Shown: in pieces, positions 12,701-24,542 of the stretch | Layout of the letters: the number at the start of each line of letters is the position of its first letter | Numbering within the stretch: position 1 is the stretch's first letter | Origin: Craterostigma plantagineum | Lineage: Eukaryota > Streptophyta > Magnoliopsida > Lamiales > Linderniaceae | Reading direction: 5' to 3' | Length of the DNA stretch: 64,000 nt | Assembly: GCA_027422505.1 (NCBI GenBank) | Contig: JAPQWV010000354.1 | Span: 372,001 to 436,000 of the forward strand | Translations under genes and position numbers: made by a program | The notes under the pieces: model-generated | The model's database searches: none | What the model was told of the DNA's origin: nothing | What the model saw: only the letters and a program-made list of their open reading frames with translations

Positions 12701-13148
12701 TATGAGATTCAAAATGAAAAGGGAAAGAAAGAATGCTTGTAGATGAAGATGAGGTGGAGTTTGAAGATCGAGATGATGAATTCGAAGAATAAGTGTTTGT
12801 TGATTTTGAGGAGTCCGAAAAGGATGAGGAAGAGGGACATGCTCCGTTAGCTAATGATAAGTTAGAAAATGATTATGGGGGGTCGACGAGGAGGATTATG
12901 CTTAGACTTTGAGTTTTGTTCTGGTCATGCGTATGTTCGTCTTGAACATCTTGAAGGTTATTTGCTCTTTTGTGAAACTAATGTCTTGTTAAATCAGCTA
13001 TGGGAATGTTTTTATGGTATATTTTATATTGCTAAGTATTAAATATAGATATATTTTTAGGTACGCCATTTTCCGCCAAGCCATCCGCCATAGGAATATG
13101 GCGGGTTTTTGGCTTTGCCATGGCCTGCCATCCGCCTCGATAATGCTG
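9716..13148 (+). mobile_element. hAT transposon (degenerate, transposase-bearing)
   Basis: The termini are CAGTGTTGTC on the left and the complement of CAGCATTATC on the right. Both are flanked by the exact 8-bp duplication TCTTAAAC (9708-9715 and 13149-13156), the hallmark of hAT insertion. Subterminal regions are full of GGCGG/GCCATGGCGG repeats on the left (9750-9890) and related GGCGGATGG/GCCATGG repeats on the right (13065-13140). The interior encodes a broken hAT transposase in the same orientation. At 3.4 kb the length fits an autonomous hAT, but the coding region is inactive. Confidence 0.9.
10403..12911 (+). pseudogene. hAT transposase, multiply broken
   Basis: An ATG at about 10403 (MADEISSNGSS) precedes what looks like a decayed BED-type zinc-finger region. 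Around 10880-11000 the text HQYIARFWYQTSLSFNLIK, then GCSIMCDA near 11098 and AGTMFVKSIDA near 11166, match the DUF659/hAT transposase core. VVQVIMDNGSNYVAA follows near 11275, LMLEDIGK near 11380 and RRWNCQLHRSLHA near 11870. The C-terminal hAT dimerisation segment is at about 12238-12400 (SGCEINWSVFEQ, then IHSKKRN across a probable intron between 12288 and about 12370). A tail rich in Asp/Glu ends near 12911. Stops and frameshifts occur throughout, including within the catalytic core. Confidence 0.85.
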
Positions 13149-13156
13149 TCTTAAAC

Positions 13157-14784
13157 CATGCGTTACTCACAATGCTCTACACTTGCACTTCAGACATACT
13201 ATGTGGGGTGACCCACGTATTCCCACCACGTACTACGACAAAGACTGCGAAGACGTTGCAAGAGTTTGATGTTATTAATTCAGAGTAAGTTAACAGTTTC
13301 GTACATACGATTATTCGAATAGCGACAAGTTCTAAGATTACTTCAACACAGTTGTTGGCCGACAATTGTAACTTTATGGGAAGAGTCCGTCGACAGCGAC
13401 GCACCAAATTTCATCGAAAGCGTCCATAGTAAACATATAATATTGTGCATGAGGTTGCCCATCAACACGTTCCTCGGTATAACTCATTCTAGGCACTGCC
13501 TCGTCGTCATACTTTTTGTTCGAGCTATCAACAAAAACATAGTATCCAAACTTTATACATGTTAAAAATACCACTTACGATTGTCTATAATATTCTCCGT
13601 CAACTGGGAAGCACAAAGTCGAACAGTGTCATTATCTTTGAACCCCCAATCACCGAGACCAAACGCTTACGTTTATGGTACGACAACATTTATTTCAATT
13701 ATCACAACTATATTAAATCCACAATGCAAAATTATTTTTCGTAATAGTGAGCATTCGTAAAACAAAACAAAACATTTGTACTCAAATGTTTATATATAAC
13801 ATTCAGGTTGAAGATAGAAGACTACTATCTTGACAATGCTATCTCCAAAGAACTTTACAAAAAAACAAAATCAGGTCGGCGGACACCCAGTTGGTTCCCG
13901 GATAAGGAAAATCACCCAATTAACAAACTTACACGACACTGTAAATCTACGTGTGCCCAGGTCAAACTATTTTTGGATCAAGCTCAGGCTGGTCTATCCA
14001 AACTGTAAAAAACCTTGTAGAGCAATATACCAAACTGAATTTGCATGCCTCCATTGAATCAGCACTTCTCAAGTCTGTCGGCCATGTAAGTTATCTCTAT
14101 ATAACAACACTATCAACTCCCATTTAAGGTTTATTAATAAAGAAGCTCATGTCCATATAATCAGTACGCTTTTTCCATGCTAAATAATCCAATCTTGCTG
14201 TTGCACTATTTGTGTAGGTGGAAATAAATGAGCCAAATATATTAACTATTTTACCTTCTAAATACATGCAGCTGCAAAATGTTACCTTACTTACAGCTTG
14301 CCATGGCTAAAACTTTTGACAAACATGTTACGCTTTGAGATTGCATTATCTGACAGCAGCGGAAATATGAATGCTACTATCGAACACAATGATACGGAAG
14401 CTTTATTTAGAAAATCAGTGGAAGACATAATTGACATTGAAAAACAAGGACGTCTTCATATTGAAATCTTATTGCATTTGTATTTCTTGCTTCCTCTTGT
14501 GTTCCATAGGAAGGAAGCTCGTCACAGCTGCGAACGAAAGACTCGGGAACGATCAATCACTTTACCACCTTCGAACGTATAGCTTGAAACTAAAAGGACA
14601 TAGCATCGTTCGCTACGCAGTAATTGCATGGCTAGATGAACCGACAGCATCATCGACAGCTGAATCAAGTGATAACACAAGCGGATCAGGAAAACAACTC
14701 ACGCTTTCACCGGTGAAAAGAGAAAGTTCGAATATTCGCCAACCACCACAGGTGCAGAACGCAAGCACAGTAAATCAAGAATAA
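13157..14784 (+). pseudogene. RPA large-subunit-like gene, 3' part
   Basis: This resumes after the hAT insertion. Candidate exon pieces end at splice-like sites, for example ...INSE followed by GTAAGT near 13286 and ...SVGH followed by GTAAGT near 14089; acceptor-like CAG/TAG sites lie near 13814, 14219 and 14298. The best protein signal is at 14320-14460 (MLRFEIALSDSSGNMNATIEH, then ALFRKSVEDII). It resembles the C-terminal OB fold of RPA1-like proteins, where a conserved S/TG precedes a strand and a 'GKSAxEL' helix. A Ser/Thr-rich tail ends at 14784. Internal stops between 13810 and 14010 argue for a pseudogene. Assignment is by resemblance only. Confidence 0.35.
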
Positions 14785-15981
14785 ATTTCACCTAGTTTCT
14801 TCTCTAAATGGCATTTTAGTTGTTGCTTTCGGTTTATGGAGCACTTGCAACTTCTTCTGAGTATGCTGAAACACCAATGTACATATTGTCTCATAGTACG
14901 ACCATGTATATTTACTGTCGTAACATTCGCTGGTTAGAGAATCAAAATCGGTTCACTTGTACAAATCCTACTCCGGATTGTAAATTTCACACAACCGCAC
15001 AACGTGCGGCTACCTTAAGCTAGTAATATATAGCACACACATATGGGTGTACAAAAGCAGTTGCGGACCGAACATTTTTTGACTGGGGGTTCAAAAACGT
15101 CCCAACCCCATCCAATAAAGCCCATGGAAAAATGAATTAAGAGAAATTGGCTAATAGGGAATCGAACCTTGCTTGTTTACTATTGAAAGCCTTACCACAA
15201 TGACAATACAACTAGACCAAAGATAATTTCCTAGTAAGTAGCACATATAATACGTAAGTTCAGTTTCGGTCTCTGGGTCAACTGACCCCGGACTGAACGC
15301 CCCTCTCCAAAAGTACTAGTAATTTAGAATCAATTGGATAAGCATTTTAGTTTTCATCTCCGTATTTGTGACCTTCCATTCCAATGATGTTGTTTCTTTT
15401 GTATTTACTGAGACAGTTCAATGAATCTTCAAGTAAATGTGAGGATGGGACAGATCTTATTTACTAAGTTATACAGCATTAGAATCCTTACCAATTAAAC
15501 GTAAGTAATAATAATAACGCAATTTTCATCATAAATCCCAAGATTGCCAATGAGCTTGAAAACATATATGGGCCTTGTAACGAATCTTCTGGCTCATTTT
15601 CAAAAATGGGTCAACTGAAATAGAAAATTGGGTCTTAATGATACTATTACAAATATTTAGGCCCATCAGAAGTGGAGTGATGCGTAAATGCGACGATAAG
15701 GTGCTTTCAAATTTCAATGCAAATTTGAATCTCGACTATATTGTTTTAGTTTGTAACTGTAATAATGTGAAAAATATTTTAAACCTTGTAGTATCTATTT
15801 CGAGACATAGGGTGTGCTTATCAAAAATTGCACCACATATCAAGATTAACAATAATTGGCAAGTGATTCGCCTAGAGACAAGAGAGGGTTGTGGCTCAAG
15901 AATTCCCTATTGTTATAATTTCGAGGTTACACAACCAACACACACATTATATTATTGTTTTTTTAGTTGGCCCCATCAAGA
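14785..15981. other. Intergenic stretch with one possible degenerate repeat
   Basis: I see no supported gene. The part at about 15060-15320 (phrases GACTGGGGGTTC near 15078 and GGTCAACTGACCCCGGAC near 15278) resembles the ends of a common small interspersed plant repeat of hAT type, but the termini are too decayed to set limits. The remainder is AT-rich without a motif. Confidence 0.3.
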
Positions 15982-17000
15982 AGCGGGTGGGCATCGGGTC
16001 GGGTAGTCGGGTATGGGGTAATTCAAGTTCGGGGTCGGGTTAAAATTTTCACTACCCGAACCCAACCCGATCTACGACGGGTACCCGCTCGGGTATATTT
16101 CGGGTTCGGGTACGCGACATGGACACCAGATTTTGAATTGAAAAAATATGAGTAAAAATATTATAACATATTAATATATCCATGTTATATATTAAATATC
16201 ACTTATAATATTTGGATGGTTTATTTTCAATATATATAATATATACATATTTATATACAATTTTGAGTATATATATTAAATTTTTATAATAATTTATGCG
16301 TTGATAATAAAATCACTTGTTAATTATGCAATTAAATAAGAAAGGCACAATTATGAAAATGGGTCACTAAGTATACCATTTTTTTATTTTGGGTCATTAT
16401 GTTTGCCTGTTACAAAAGTACGTCACTAAGTACGTATATAATAACAAATTTGGGTCACTAATTACAAACTAGGTCACTAAGTATGTATATAGTAACAAAA
16501 CTATGTCATTAATTATGTATATAGTTACAAATTGGGTCACTAATTATGTATATAATAAGTAAAAGAGGTCACTGACCCAATTTTGTTACTATATACATAC
16601 TAGTGACCTAGTTTCGTAACTGACAAACATTGTGACCCAAAATCGAAAATTGGCATACTTAGTGACTCATTTTTATAATTTTCCCAATAAGAAACTAATC
16701 GAAATATTATTTAAAACTTTAACATCACTCAGGTCAGATATTGATATCTAGACACGTAATTATAATTTTTTAATGTTTATGCATAAAAACTAATATATTT
16801 TTTAAAAATTAATTTAGCGGGTACCCGAATAACCCGATCGTGTAGTAGATTACTACCCGATACCCAACCGGATTAATAATTATCGGGTATCGAATAACCC
16901 GATATCCGACAAATGACCTGAATTACTACCGACCCGAACTACCCGAACCTTATCGAATTCGGGTAAAACCCGAATACCCGAACCCGAACGCCCACCCCTA
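15982..17000. mobile_element. Non-autonomous hAT-like element with CGGGT-rich ends
   Basis: Left and right ends are imperfect inverted repeats: GCGGGTGGGCATCGGGTCGG on the left, and on the right the complement of TAGGGGTGGGCGTTCGGGTT. Each end contains many CGGGT/ACCCG units (left to about 16110, right from about 16817) around an AT-rich core. The TAGGGGTG start and G-rich subterminal arrays fit small hAT elements. I could not find a convincing 8-bp TSD, so the exact ends and the superfamily remain uncertain. A MULE MITE sits inside. Confidence 0.55.
16344..16685. mobile_element. MULE-type MITE with phased GTCACTAA motifs
   Basis: Terminal inverted repeats of about 60 bp (left GGCACAATTATGAAAATGGG; right, as complement, GGGAAAATTATAAAAATGAG) are flanked by the exact 9-bp duplication AATAAGAAA (16335-16343 and 16686-16694). 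Long TIRs plus a 9-bp TSD indicate the Mutator superfamily. No coding capacity. The interior repeats GTCACTAA or GTCATTAA near 16422, 16454, 16473, 16505, 16536 and 16568, most steps being 31-32 bp. It inserted into the hAT-like element around it. Confidence 0.85.
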
Positions 17001-19146
17001 CAGAAATTATGTAGTTGTGAAGGACCAAATATGTTGAATCATGCAATATGTATTACAGAGGTTAAATTTGGAAAACTTATTTTTGAGATTATATGAATAT
17101 TATATCATCGCATGATTTGTGTGACTGACATTGAATTAGATTGACCATGACATAGGTCGGTTGATCCAAAGGGAAAAGACATAGCTAGGACAAGACGACA
17201 ATCAGTTTGATGGTAATATTTGGACCCCATACATATTTTCAATCATATAGTTCCTTAGAATTTGTTCAATCATTCATCAGGTATATATAGTTATTTGTAC
17301 ATACAGTGTTTTTCTATGGAATTTAGATATATTCTACTTTTACCGTAAGCTCAAGAAAAAGAAGGGTCACGACTTTAGTCTTTAATTAGGTAATTATTAG
17401 GGTATCAATCATTTCATGGGTTAATGAGAAATTAAACTTTTATACTAACCCACAAAGATATTTGTGTTGAGAATATTTTATAGCAATTAAGGAAAGAACC
17501 TGCTACGATAGAGATGTAATATAAGGTAATATCTAGTTCTGATCAATCACTAACTCAGGACGAATTTTTTCCAACTCATCAATTTATAATATTTTTTAAT
17601 TGTCTGATTTATATCGTAATGTAGGTAGGAAGGGACAAGTTTTGCAGCTGCAGTATCATTAGTATTGACATTTATTATTGGTTGATGAAGAATTGACAAC
17701 GATGCATCAACTTAGTCAATATAAACCATGTTTTTAATGTTATGTCATTAGCAAGCTGTGTAGGTCAAGTTAGCGTCTATTCTCCACCAGTCAATCATAT
17801 CTTTCTCATGATCTCTTCTTATCAGTTTTCTTTTTTTTGGGTCCATCTATGAATGATTAAGATCAATTTATTGCCTTTATTTTCTTTTCTTTTTTTTTTT
17901 CTTTTTGGTAACGATGGAATCCATCGATATGGGTAACAAATGTAAAAAAACTCGCATATTTATTTAAAAATATAGAAACAAATGAGAAAAATAAGTAAAC
18001 GTAACAAATGGTCTATTGGTAACGTCTATTTTAAGTTATTTTCTTTATATTGGGCTGAGTTCGATTCCAACAATCATTTAAATCATATTTTAACTAGCCT
18101 TTAATCCCCAAATTTATAACATTCAAATTTTGACACCCGTTTTACAATTAATTGTTGATATCTCTACACATTTTACTTTTTAATTTATTGAACCCTATTT
18201 ATAAAGTATAATTATATTTAATTATATTATTTGATTGTGGTACGTGATAATATATTTAATTTTTTTCAGGACCGTTTTTACTCTCGTTTGATTCCGGTTT
18301 ACACGGTAAACTACTAAACCTTAAACCACTAAAATTTCTATTGCAGTTAAAAACCCGGTTCAGAAGCTTGATTGGAATGACCGTTCGGTTCAATTTCCAT
18401 ATGTACGTCTATAAGTTAAATATCTATCTAATAAAACTTTTCCAACAATATGCTCATGAGAAATCAAGGGTATAAGTGGATTAGCATTAATAACACTTAG
18501 AGCGCCCACAGGCCATAGGTTGGTCAATTCCAATTTTATAATAGAGATAAAAATCAAACACACCAGAAGGATGATTTTACCATTAAACTTTCGATATGGC
18601 ATTTATTTATATGAAAAGGTATATATGAACTATATAGCCTTGTTTCGTTCACGGGTTTAGCTCTTTTAAATGTGAATTTACAAGTTTCGATATTTGTTTC
18701 ATAGTTATATATAAACCATGGATTTATATAATCCAATTCTAAACACATGCCTATGAGTTAGATAAATACACCTCATCATCAGATGTGTTTATTTAAATCC
18801 ACTGACCACAAACACACATTATACCCATTAGTTAGTTTTATATAAACCATACAAATTTAAACCATCTTATATGTAAATATATCCATATATAAGGTAGGTA
18901 AATTACGATCATCCCATCCCTAAACTTAAGAAATGTCACAATCTCGAGGATAAATGGGGTGATAGTAATAATCACATTTAAATCTCAAGTATAATAAACC
19001 CTATTGTTCGCCTAACTTTATTGAGCTCTTTATATTAATCCGCTTTAATATCTTCAATGCATTCTATGATTTTACTGATCAGATTGTGTATGAAAAGATA
19101 ATTTATTTTGATCATGTTTCTATCGGAGGACCGCTAATCTTATACA
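17001..19146. other. AT-rich stretch without recognised features
   Basis: About 2.1 kb with only short spurious frames. I see no conserved protein motif, tandem array or terminal repeats I can pair. T-rich tracts occur near 17820-17910. It is the left flank of the CACTA element. Confidence 0.5.
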
Positions 19147-19154
19147 TACTAGTA

Positions 19155-19420
19155 ATAAATAGGCGACGGCACAATGGGCGTCGGGTGCACAAATCCGTCG
19201 CCCATAATAGACGCGGTGACATTATGGTGATTTTTTGTAAGTTTCGCTGATCATAGGCGACGGTTGTCCTGGATAATCCGTCGCCTATGGCATTAGTAAG
19301 TCTTAGGCGACGGTTGGTAACGAAAAACGTGTTGCCCAACTGTTTAACTTTTTAAAAAATTAATTTTTTCAACATGGGAGACGGTTTTTGGTCGAAATAA
19401 ACATTCGTCGCCCATTAGTT
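19155..19420. repeat. Left subterminal CACTA repeats
   Basis: Repeats of TAGGCGACGG and inverted CCGTCGCC(C/T)AT, often arranged as loose palindromes with 20-30 bp between arms. They resemble the right-end array at 39905-40245. In CACTA elements such arrays bind a transposon-encoded protein during excision (family knowledge, not shown here). Confidence 0.8.
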
Positions 19421-19446
19421 TTATTTTTTAAAACAATATTATATTT

Positions 19447-19632
19447 TGACAGAAAGACAATATACGGAAACCTCTCTTTGTGTATATCCTTATCGATACA
19501 AGTTACATCGTATATATAGACAAGTTCCTAAGCTATAGTAGGTTATGATCGCATCAATCAAGGCAACGATGCTATAATTAAGCTACTTCCTAATTTACAT
19601 TATAAAGAATCTTTTCCTAATATACACTAACA
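19447..19632 (-). repeat. 3' LTR of the minus-strand copia
   Basis: 186 bp. It matches the right LTR at 34000-34094 at both ends but has about 92 bp in the middle that the right copy lacks. The element-side neighbour (19633 on, ACCCCCCCTCAAG on the plus strand) is the polypurine tract read on the minus strand. Confidence 0.9.
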
Positions 19633-19639
19633 CCCCCCC

Positions 19640-20866
19640 TCAAGTTGGAGCGTGCGGATTGTGGACACCCAACTTGCCAAGAAAGTAATTAAATTGACAT
19701 TGGCCGAGAGCTTTGGTGAAGGTATCTGCCAATTGGTAGCGAGTCGAAACATGGCGAGGAACAATGAGACCTTGAACCAAAGCATCGCGAAGAAAATGAC
19801 AGTCAACTTCTATATGTTTCGTTCGTTCATGGAAGACCGGATTAGCAGTAATGTGTAAAGCAGATTGACTGTCACAGTACAAACGCATAGGCTGTGGATG
19901 AGCAACGCCAAGACTGAACAATAGACCCTTAAGCCATTTAAGTTCGCAAAGAGTAGTAGCCATTGCTCGATATTCAGCCTCAGCAGACGAACGAGCCACG
20001 ACGTGTTGTTTCTTTGTCCGCCAGGAAATAGGAGAATTGCCAAGTTGAACAAACCAGCCGGTGAGAGAGCGTCGAGTTAAAGGGCAACCTGCCCAATCAG
20101 AGTCACACCATGCAGTCAACTGTAGATCACAGTCAGCAGAAGGAAAAATCCCTTGACCTGGATTGCCCTTCAGATATCGAACTACGCGAAGCGCAGCATC
20201 CCAATGTACTTGAAGAGGATGCTGCATGAATTGAGAAAGTATATTGACTGAATAAGAGAGCTCCGGACGAGTAACAACCAAATAGATTAATCGACCGATG
20301 AGACGGCGATATTGTTCAGGATCTGGAAAAGCAGTCCCTTGAAGCAGCGAAAGACGATGATTTTGCTCCATTGGAAAACCAACTGGCTTGCCTCCTAATA
20401 ACCCGACCTCCGAAATAATATCAAGGGTGTACTTCCGTTGGCATAAAAATAGACCAGAAGAATTGCGAGCGACCTCAATACCCAGAAAATACTTAAGCAT
20501 ACCAAGATCTTTCATGTGAAAACAAGTGCTCAAATACTTCTTAAAATTCTGAACAGCAGTACTATTGTTCCCAGAAATTATTAAGTCGTCAACATAAACC
20601 AACACATGCAACTGAACATTATCACGATGAAGGGAGAATAGAGAATAATCTGAATAGGACTGTTGAAAACCATACCGTTTAAGAGAACCAGTGAGCTTAG
20701 AAAACCAGCAACGAGGCGCTTGTTTCAGCCCATAGAGTGAACGTCGAAGGCGACATACCTTACCAGGGTCAGAAGTTTGAAAACCAGGAGGGAGCTTCAT
20801 GTAAACCTCATCATGAAGATCACCATGGAGGAAAGCGTTATGCACGTCCATCTGATAAGTTCCCAA
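19640..20866 (-). pseudogene. Copia reverse transcriptase and RNase H (C-terminal pol)
   Basis: A 408-residue frame starts in RT at QMDVHNAFLHGDL (residues 5-17), then SLYGLKQAPRCW (43-54), the catalytic YVDD (91-94), DLGMLKYFLGIEVAR and SRP-like TRPELSYSVNILSQF. RNase H follows with CDSDWAGCPLTRRS, SSAEAEYRAM, LYCDSQSALHI and ERTKHIEVDCHFLRD, ending near ADTFTKALG. These catalytic motifs look intact. The N-terminal part of RT is in another frame (20797-21452), so a frameshift near 20870 separates them. Codes within the element whose 3' LTR starts just downstream. Confidence 0.9.
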
Positions 20867-20869
20867 CCC

Positions 20870-21452
20870 TTAGCAGCAGCAACAGCAAGAAAGGTACGAA
20901 CGGTAACCATTTTAGCTACTGGGGCAAACGTCTCTGTGTAATCAAGTCCCTCAATCTGATTGTTCGCTAAAATCACAAGACGAGCTTTAAATCGTTCAAT
21001 AGACCCATCAGAAAGGTATTTGACCTTATAAACCCATTTACAGCCAATGGCACGCTTCCCAGGAGGAAGTGTCGTAATCTCCCAAGTTTGATTGTTTTCC
21101 AAGGCAGTAATTTCGTTTCGCATGGCAACACGCCAACGAGCATCCGTCATAGCTTCGCGAAACGAACGAGGTTCTACTACAGAGTCTAAAGCTGCCAAAA
21201 AAACTTTATGTGCCGAAGAAAATGAATCACAGTTAACATAATGTGCTATTGGATAACGCGTACCTGAGGAAAGCGACAGACGAGATGAAGCAGTTGAGGG
21301 GGTAGAGGGACAGATAGTACTATGCACATAATCACGTAGACGAGTAGAAGGTTGCCTCTGACGATGACCGCGACCCAACTGTTCAACTGATTGGGAATCC
21401 TCAGAAATAGAATCAGAAACGAGTGAAGTATCCTGTGGGTGGAGATCAGTAT
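20870..21452 (-). pseudogene. Copia pol linker and start of reverse transcriptase
   Basis: This frame carries the integrase-RT linker (Ser/Arg/Gln-rich) and the RT start: FREAMTDARWRVAMRNEITALENNQTW, GCKWVYKVKYLSDG, FKARLV and DYTETFAPVAKMVTVR. The stretch after KARLV (ILANNQIEG) departs from the usual 'AKGYTQ' phrase, a sign of local mutation. Upstream it runs without frame change into the gypsy LTR boundary at 21453; the integrase frame at the other side (31392) is in register, as expected for one ORF split by the insertion. Confidence 0.85.
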
Positions 21453-22814
21453 TGACACGCTCAAATACTAGCAAGTGTACTAGGTCGTGCAAGTAATATA
21501 AAACGGACGAAGTCCGAGTATCGATCCACGAAGATAGCTTGATTAATTCTAAGATATTAAACCTAATTCTAATTTAGACTAAGAGAATTTTTATAATTTT
21601 GGTGATTTAATTAAATAAGATAAAATCGCAAATAAAATAGACGCAAATAAAATAGATGAGATAAAAATCAATTGACGACGAACGTGATCAAGGCACATAC
21701 TCGGCACGGATTAATCCTACGTATTCATGCAATCAATATTTATTTAATCAATATAAACTAGTTAAGGTAGAAATTCCTAATATATGCGCTACCCGTTATT
21801 CACGTAACTAGCGACCCTATGCGATAATGACCAATCTCTATATTCCTATAAGAGTGCAATCACTTCACACGCCTTCCGCTTTATGAATTTCCCCGAGTTT
21901 AGACGCTTTCGGCGCCTAAGGTCTCGAAAACCACACGTACGAAACCGAATTCCATCTCTGGTCGGTTTTACGTCGTGGTGCCCTATATTTATTATTCTAA
22001 CCAGTCTAATCACTTTTTCAGTCTCATAAACCAATCAAAAATCATGCACATGGTGATCAAGCATACGCAAGCATTAGACTCAAATATAGAACACGTAACT
22101 AAATTCATACGACTAAATAAAATAGGAATAGCATTACTACGAATTCATAATCCGGCCTAATACGGCCTCAATCACAAGAAAACTTAAGCTAACATATTCA
22201 TAAAATAGAAACATAAAATATTCAAAGGCATAATAGAGAAATAATGTAAAAACTTCGCTTTGTTGGCCGGAAATAATCTCGCATAGTCGTAGCTCGTCTT
22301 CTTGTCAGCCGTGGGTTTGCCTTCTAATATTTCTTCTATTCGATCCTTCTAATATCAGCCGTCAGTTCTCTTTATTCTCTGCCTCAAAGCTTGTCTATGA
22401 TTCGCTGCTCTCCCCTTCAATCGTCCAATCTCCTTTAAATAGAAAAGTCGCCGACCTAATTGTAATATTTATTCGTATCTTTACTTGCAGTTGGATTCCT
22501 TGAATCTCGCGTGATATTTGACCAAATATCTTGTTTCTATAGCTTGCTCCCACGTGATATTCTAGCTGCAAAAAGTTGTTAGTTTGGTAAATTTGCATGC
22601 TGCTCCCAACTAATATAGAAAATTACAAGCAAATCCCCTAAGAATTAAATTGTTCCAAAAGTTGTCTTATTTTCCCTTTTCGATCTCGTTTGCTCGGATG
22701 TCTATCGAAAATAAACTTAAACAAAAATATAAAATATTTGAGGGAATTTTGGTAAATAATGATCGGAAATGCACTTTTATGGGTAAAGAAATCACGTAAA
22801 ATCCTAACTTCTCA
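21453..22814 (-). repeat. 3' LTR of the Athila-like element
   Basis: 1362 bp. On the plus strand it begins TGACACGCTC and ends CTTCTCA. It is nearly identical to 30050-31391 and homologous to the solo LTR at 42101-44443. The polypurine tract (TTTGGGGGTTGT on the minus strand) adjoins at 22815. Confidence 0.95.
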
Positions 22815-24542
22815 ACAACCCCCAAACTAGCTTCGATCGTCATCGATCGTAAAAGCGAAATAAAACCAAATCAAGTTAGGATTATAGAACATCAGTCAGT
22901 GAAATTATCCTGTTTTATCTCAGAAAACGTAAAAGCATATAAAGTCGAGATAATCATCAACTAATGAGCGATCTAGTCAAAACACGACACGTAGGTAATA
23001 GGTCGCAATCTTATCATAGCATGAAAGACATTTCTAGAATTATACCACGCATCAATCCACAACTCTCACAAGGATCGCTCAAGTCGCTCACAGTTTTTTT
23101 TTTCAAAGGGATTTGTATAAAGACGCTCAATTCACGACATGAAAAGAATTTACTCTATGCTTGCAAATATATCATATCATAGTCACATAGTAGAAGTCAT
23201 GCACGAATCAAAGGGTCTTTCATCAAGGGTTGTAATGGGGCTCGGGTATTGAAGGGTGCGTCATATGGGAAAGTGAGCTAAAAGTATCAAACGTGTAACT
23301 CATCGAAGCGCTCTTCTAACCACCTATTTCGCTCTTCTAACGCCGTGCCTATTTTCACTCGACTCGTCCTTTTTCCTTTTTTAGCTCTTCTCGCTCGCCT
23401 TCTCTTTTTTTTTTCGCGTCTTCTTTTTTTTTTCTTTTTTTTTTTCGAACCAGCCCCTCCTATCTATTTTTTGTACGTCTTATCGAAGGGAGAGGTTTCT
23501 AGTCCGCTGCAATATTACGACGAGAGATGTATATCATAGAACGAGTTCATAACTAACATGCATCGACGATTAGCTCCTTCTCAACCAACAAGCCACTTTT
23601 CACGATATCGATATATTAACACATTGATACTGGGTCGTATAGGCTAAATTTGAGGCAATTAGGCTAAATATCTGGGCTCCAAATCAACAAATAAGTCAAA
23701 TAGGCTCAACGGGGCTCACTAAGTGGTAATACGTAAGGTAGGGGAGTATTTAGGCCAATGACTCAATCCTAGTGCCCTTCTCATTTTCGCACACAAAAAT
23801 CCACATAGTAACCATTGACATGCATAACAGAGCAAGTTCAAAAATATTCAGTCCATGCGTGTCACACAAGAATAAACACCGAGCATAATGAGTTGCTCTG
23901 AATTAATCTCTGAAGGCTCAAAAACTCACATATATAGATGTGCTTGTGCTTCATGATACGCAATACTCTCCTAAAGCAGTCAATATAGCCAAATAATCAT
24001 GCTAATATCACGACAATGCAACATGTAAGAATATCTCACTCAATTCATCGAATCATATCTCGACATGGTAAAATTTCAAATATTTCATCATTGACAGGAG
24101 ATTCCACAGATGACGTTCAAATCCCAACCTTCATCAGTTCTACCCCACTAAAATGACCGAAATACGTCGATACCTAAACATGTAAGCATATTAAATCTAG
24201 CATGTGCCACATCCCACCCCCAAACTAAATAGCACATTGTCCTCAATGTGTAAATTAAAGTAAAGAGAGAGTAGAAGTGACAATGCCCTGAATTTTTCGT
24301 TGATGTAGAAGACTTTGTTGATTCGAGCAAGCAACCATCGCGAACGGACAACCCCCAAACTAGTTATGAGCCTGCGAGATAACATGACTAGGCGCACCGT
24401 GAAAGCGAGTTTTATTAGATGAAAAATAATGAAAAAAATACTCAGAATAATAGGACTAAATATAAATATATGCATCGATAATACTTGAGTTGCCTCCCAA
24501 GAAGCGCTGTTTTTAAAGTCGTTAGCTCGACTCTTGAGACGA
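22815..24542 (-). mobile_element. Athila-like 3' region between integrase and LTR
   Basis: About 1.7 kb with no frame that looks coding. Athila elements may carry an env-like ORF here; I see none. The phrase CCCCCAAACTAG recurs (22820, 24354, and CCCCCAAACTAAATAG near 24216), so there are several polypurine-like phrases on the minus strand. T-rich tracts occur near 23400-23450. Confidence 0.6.

Noticed and set aside
15060..15320. Complete small hAT
   Set aside because: End-like phrases are present, but I could not pair termini or find a TSD.
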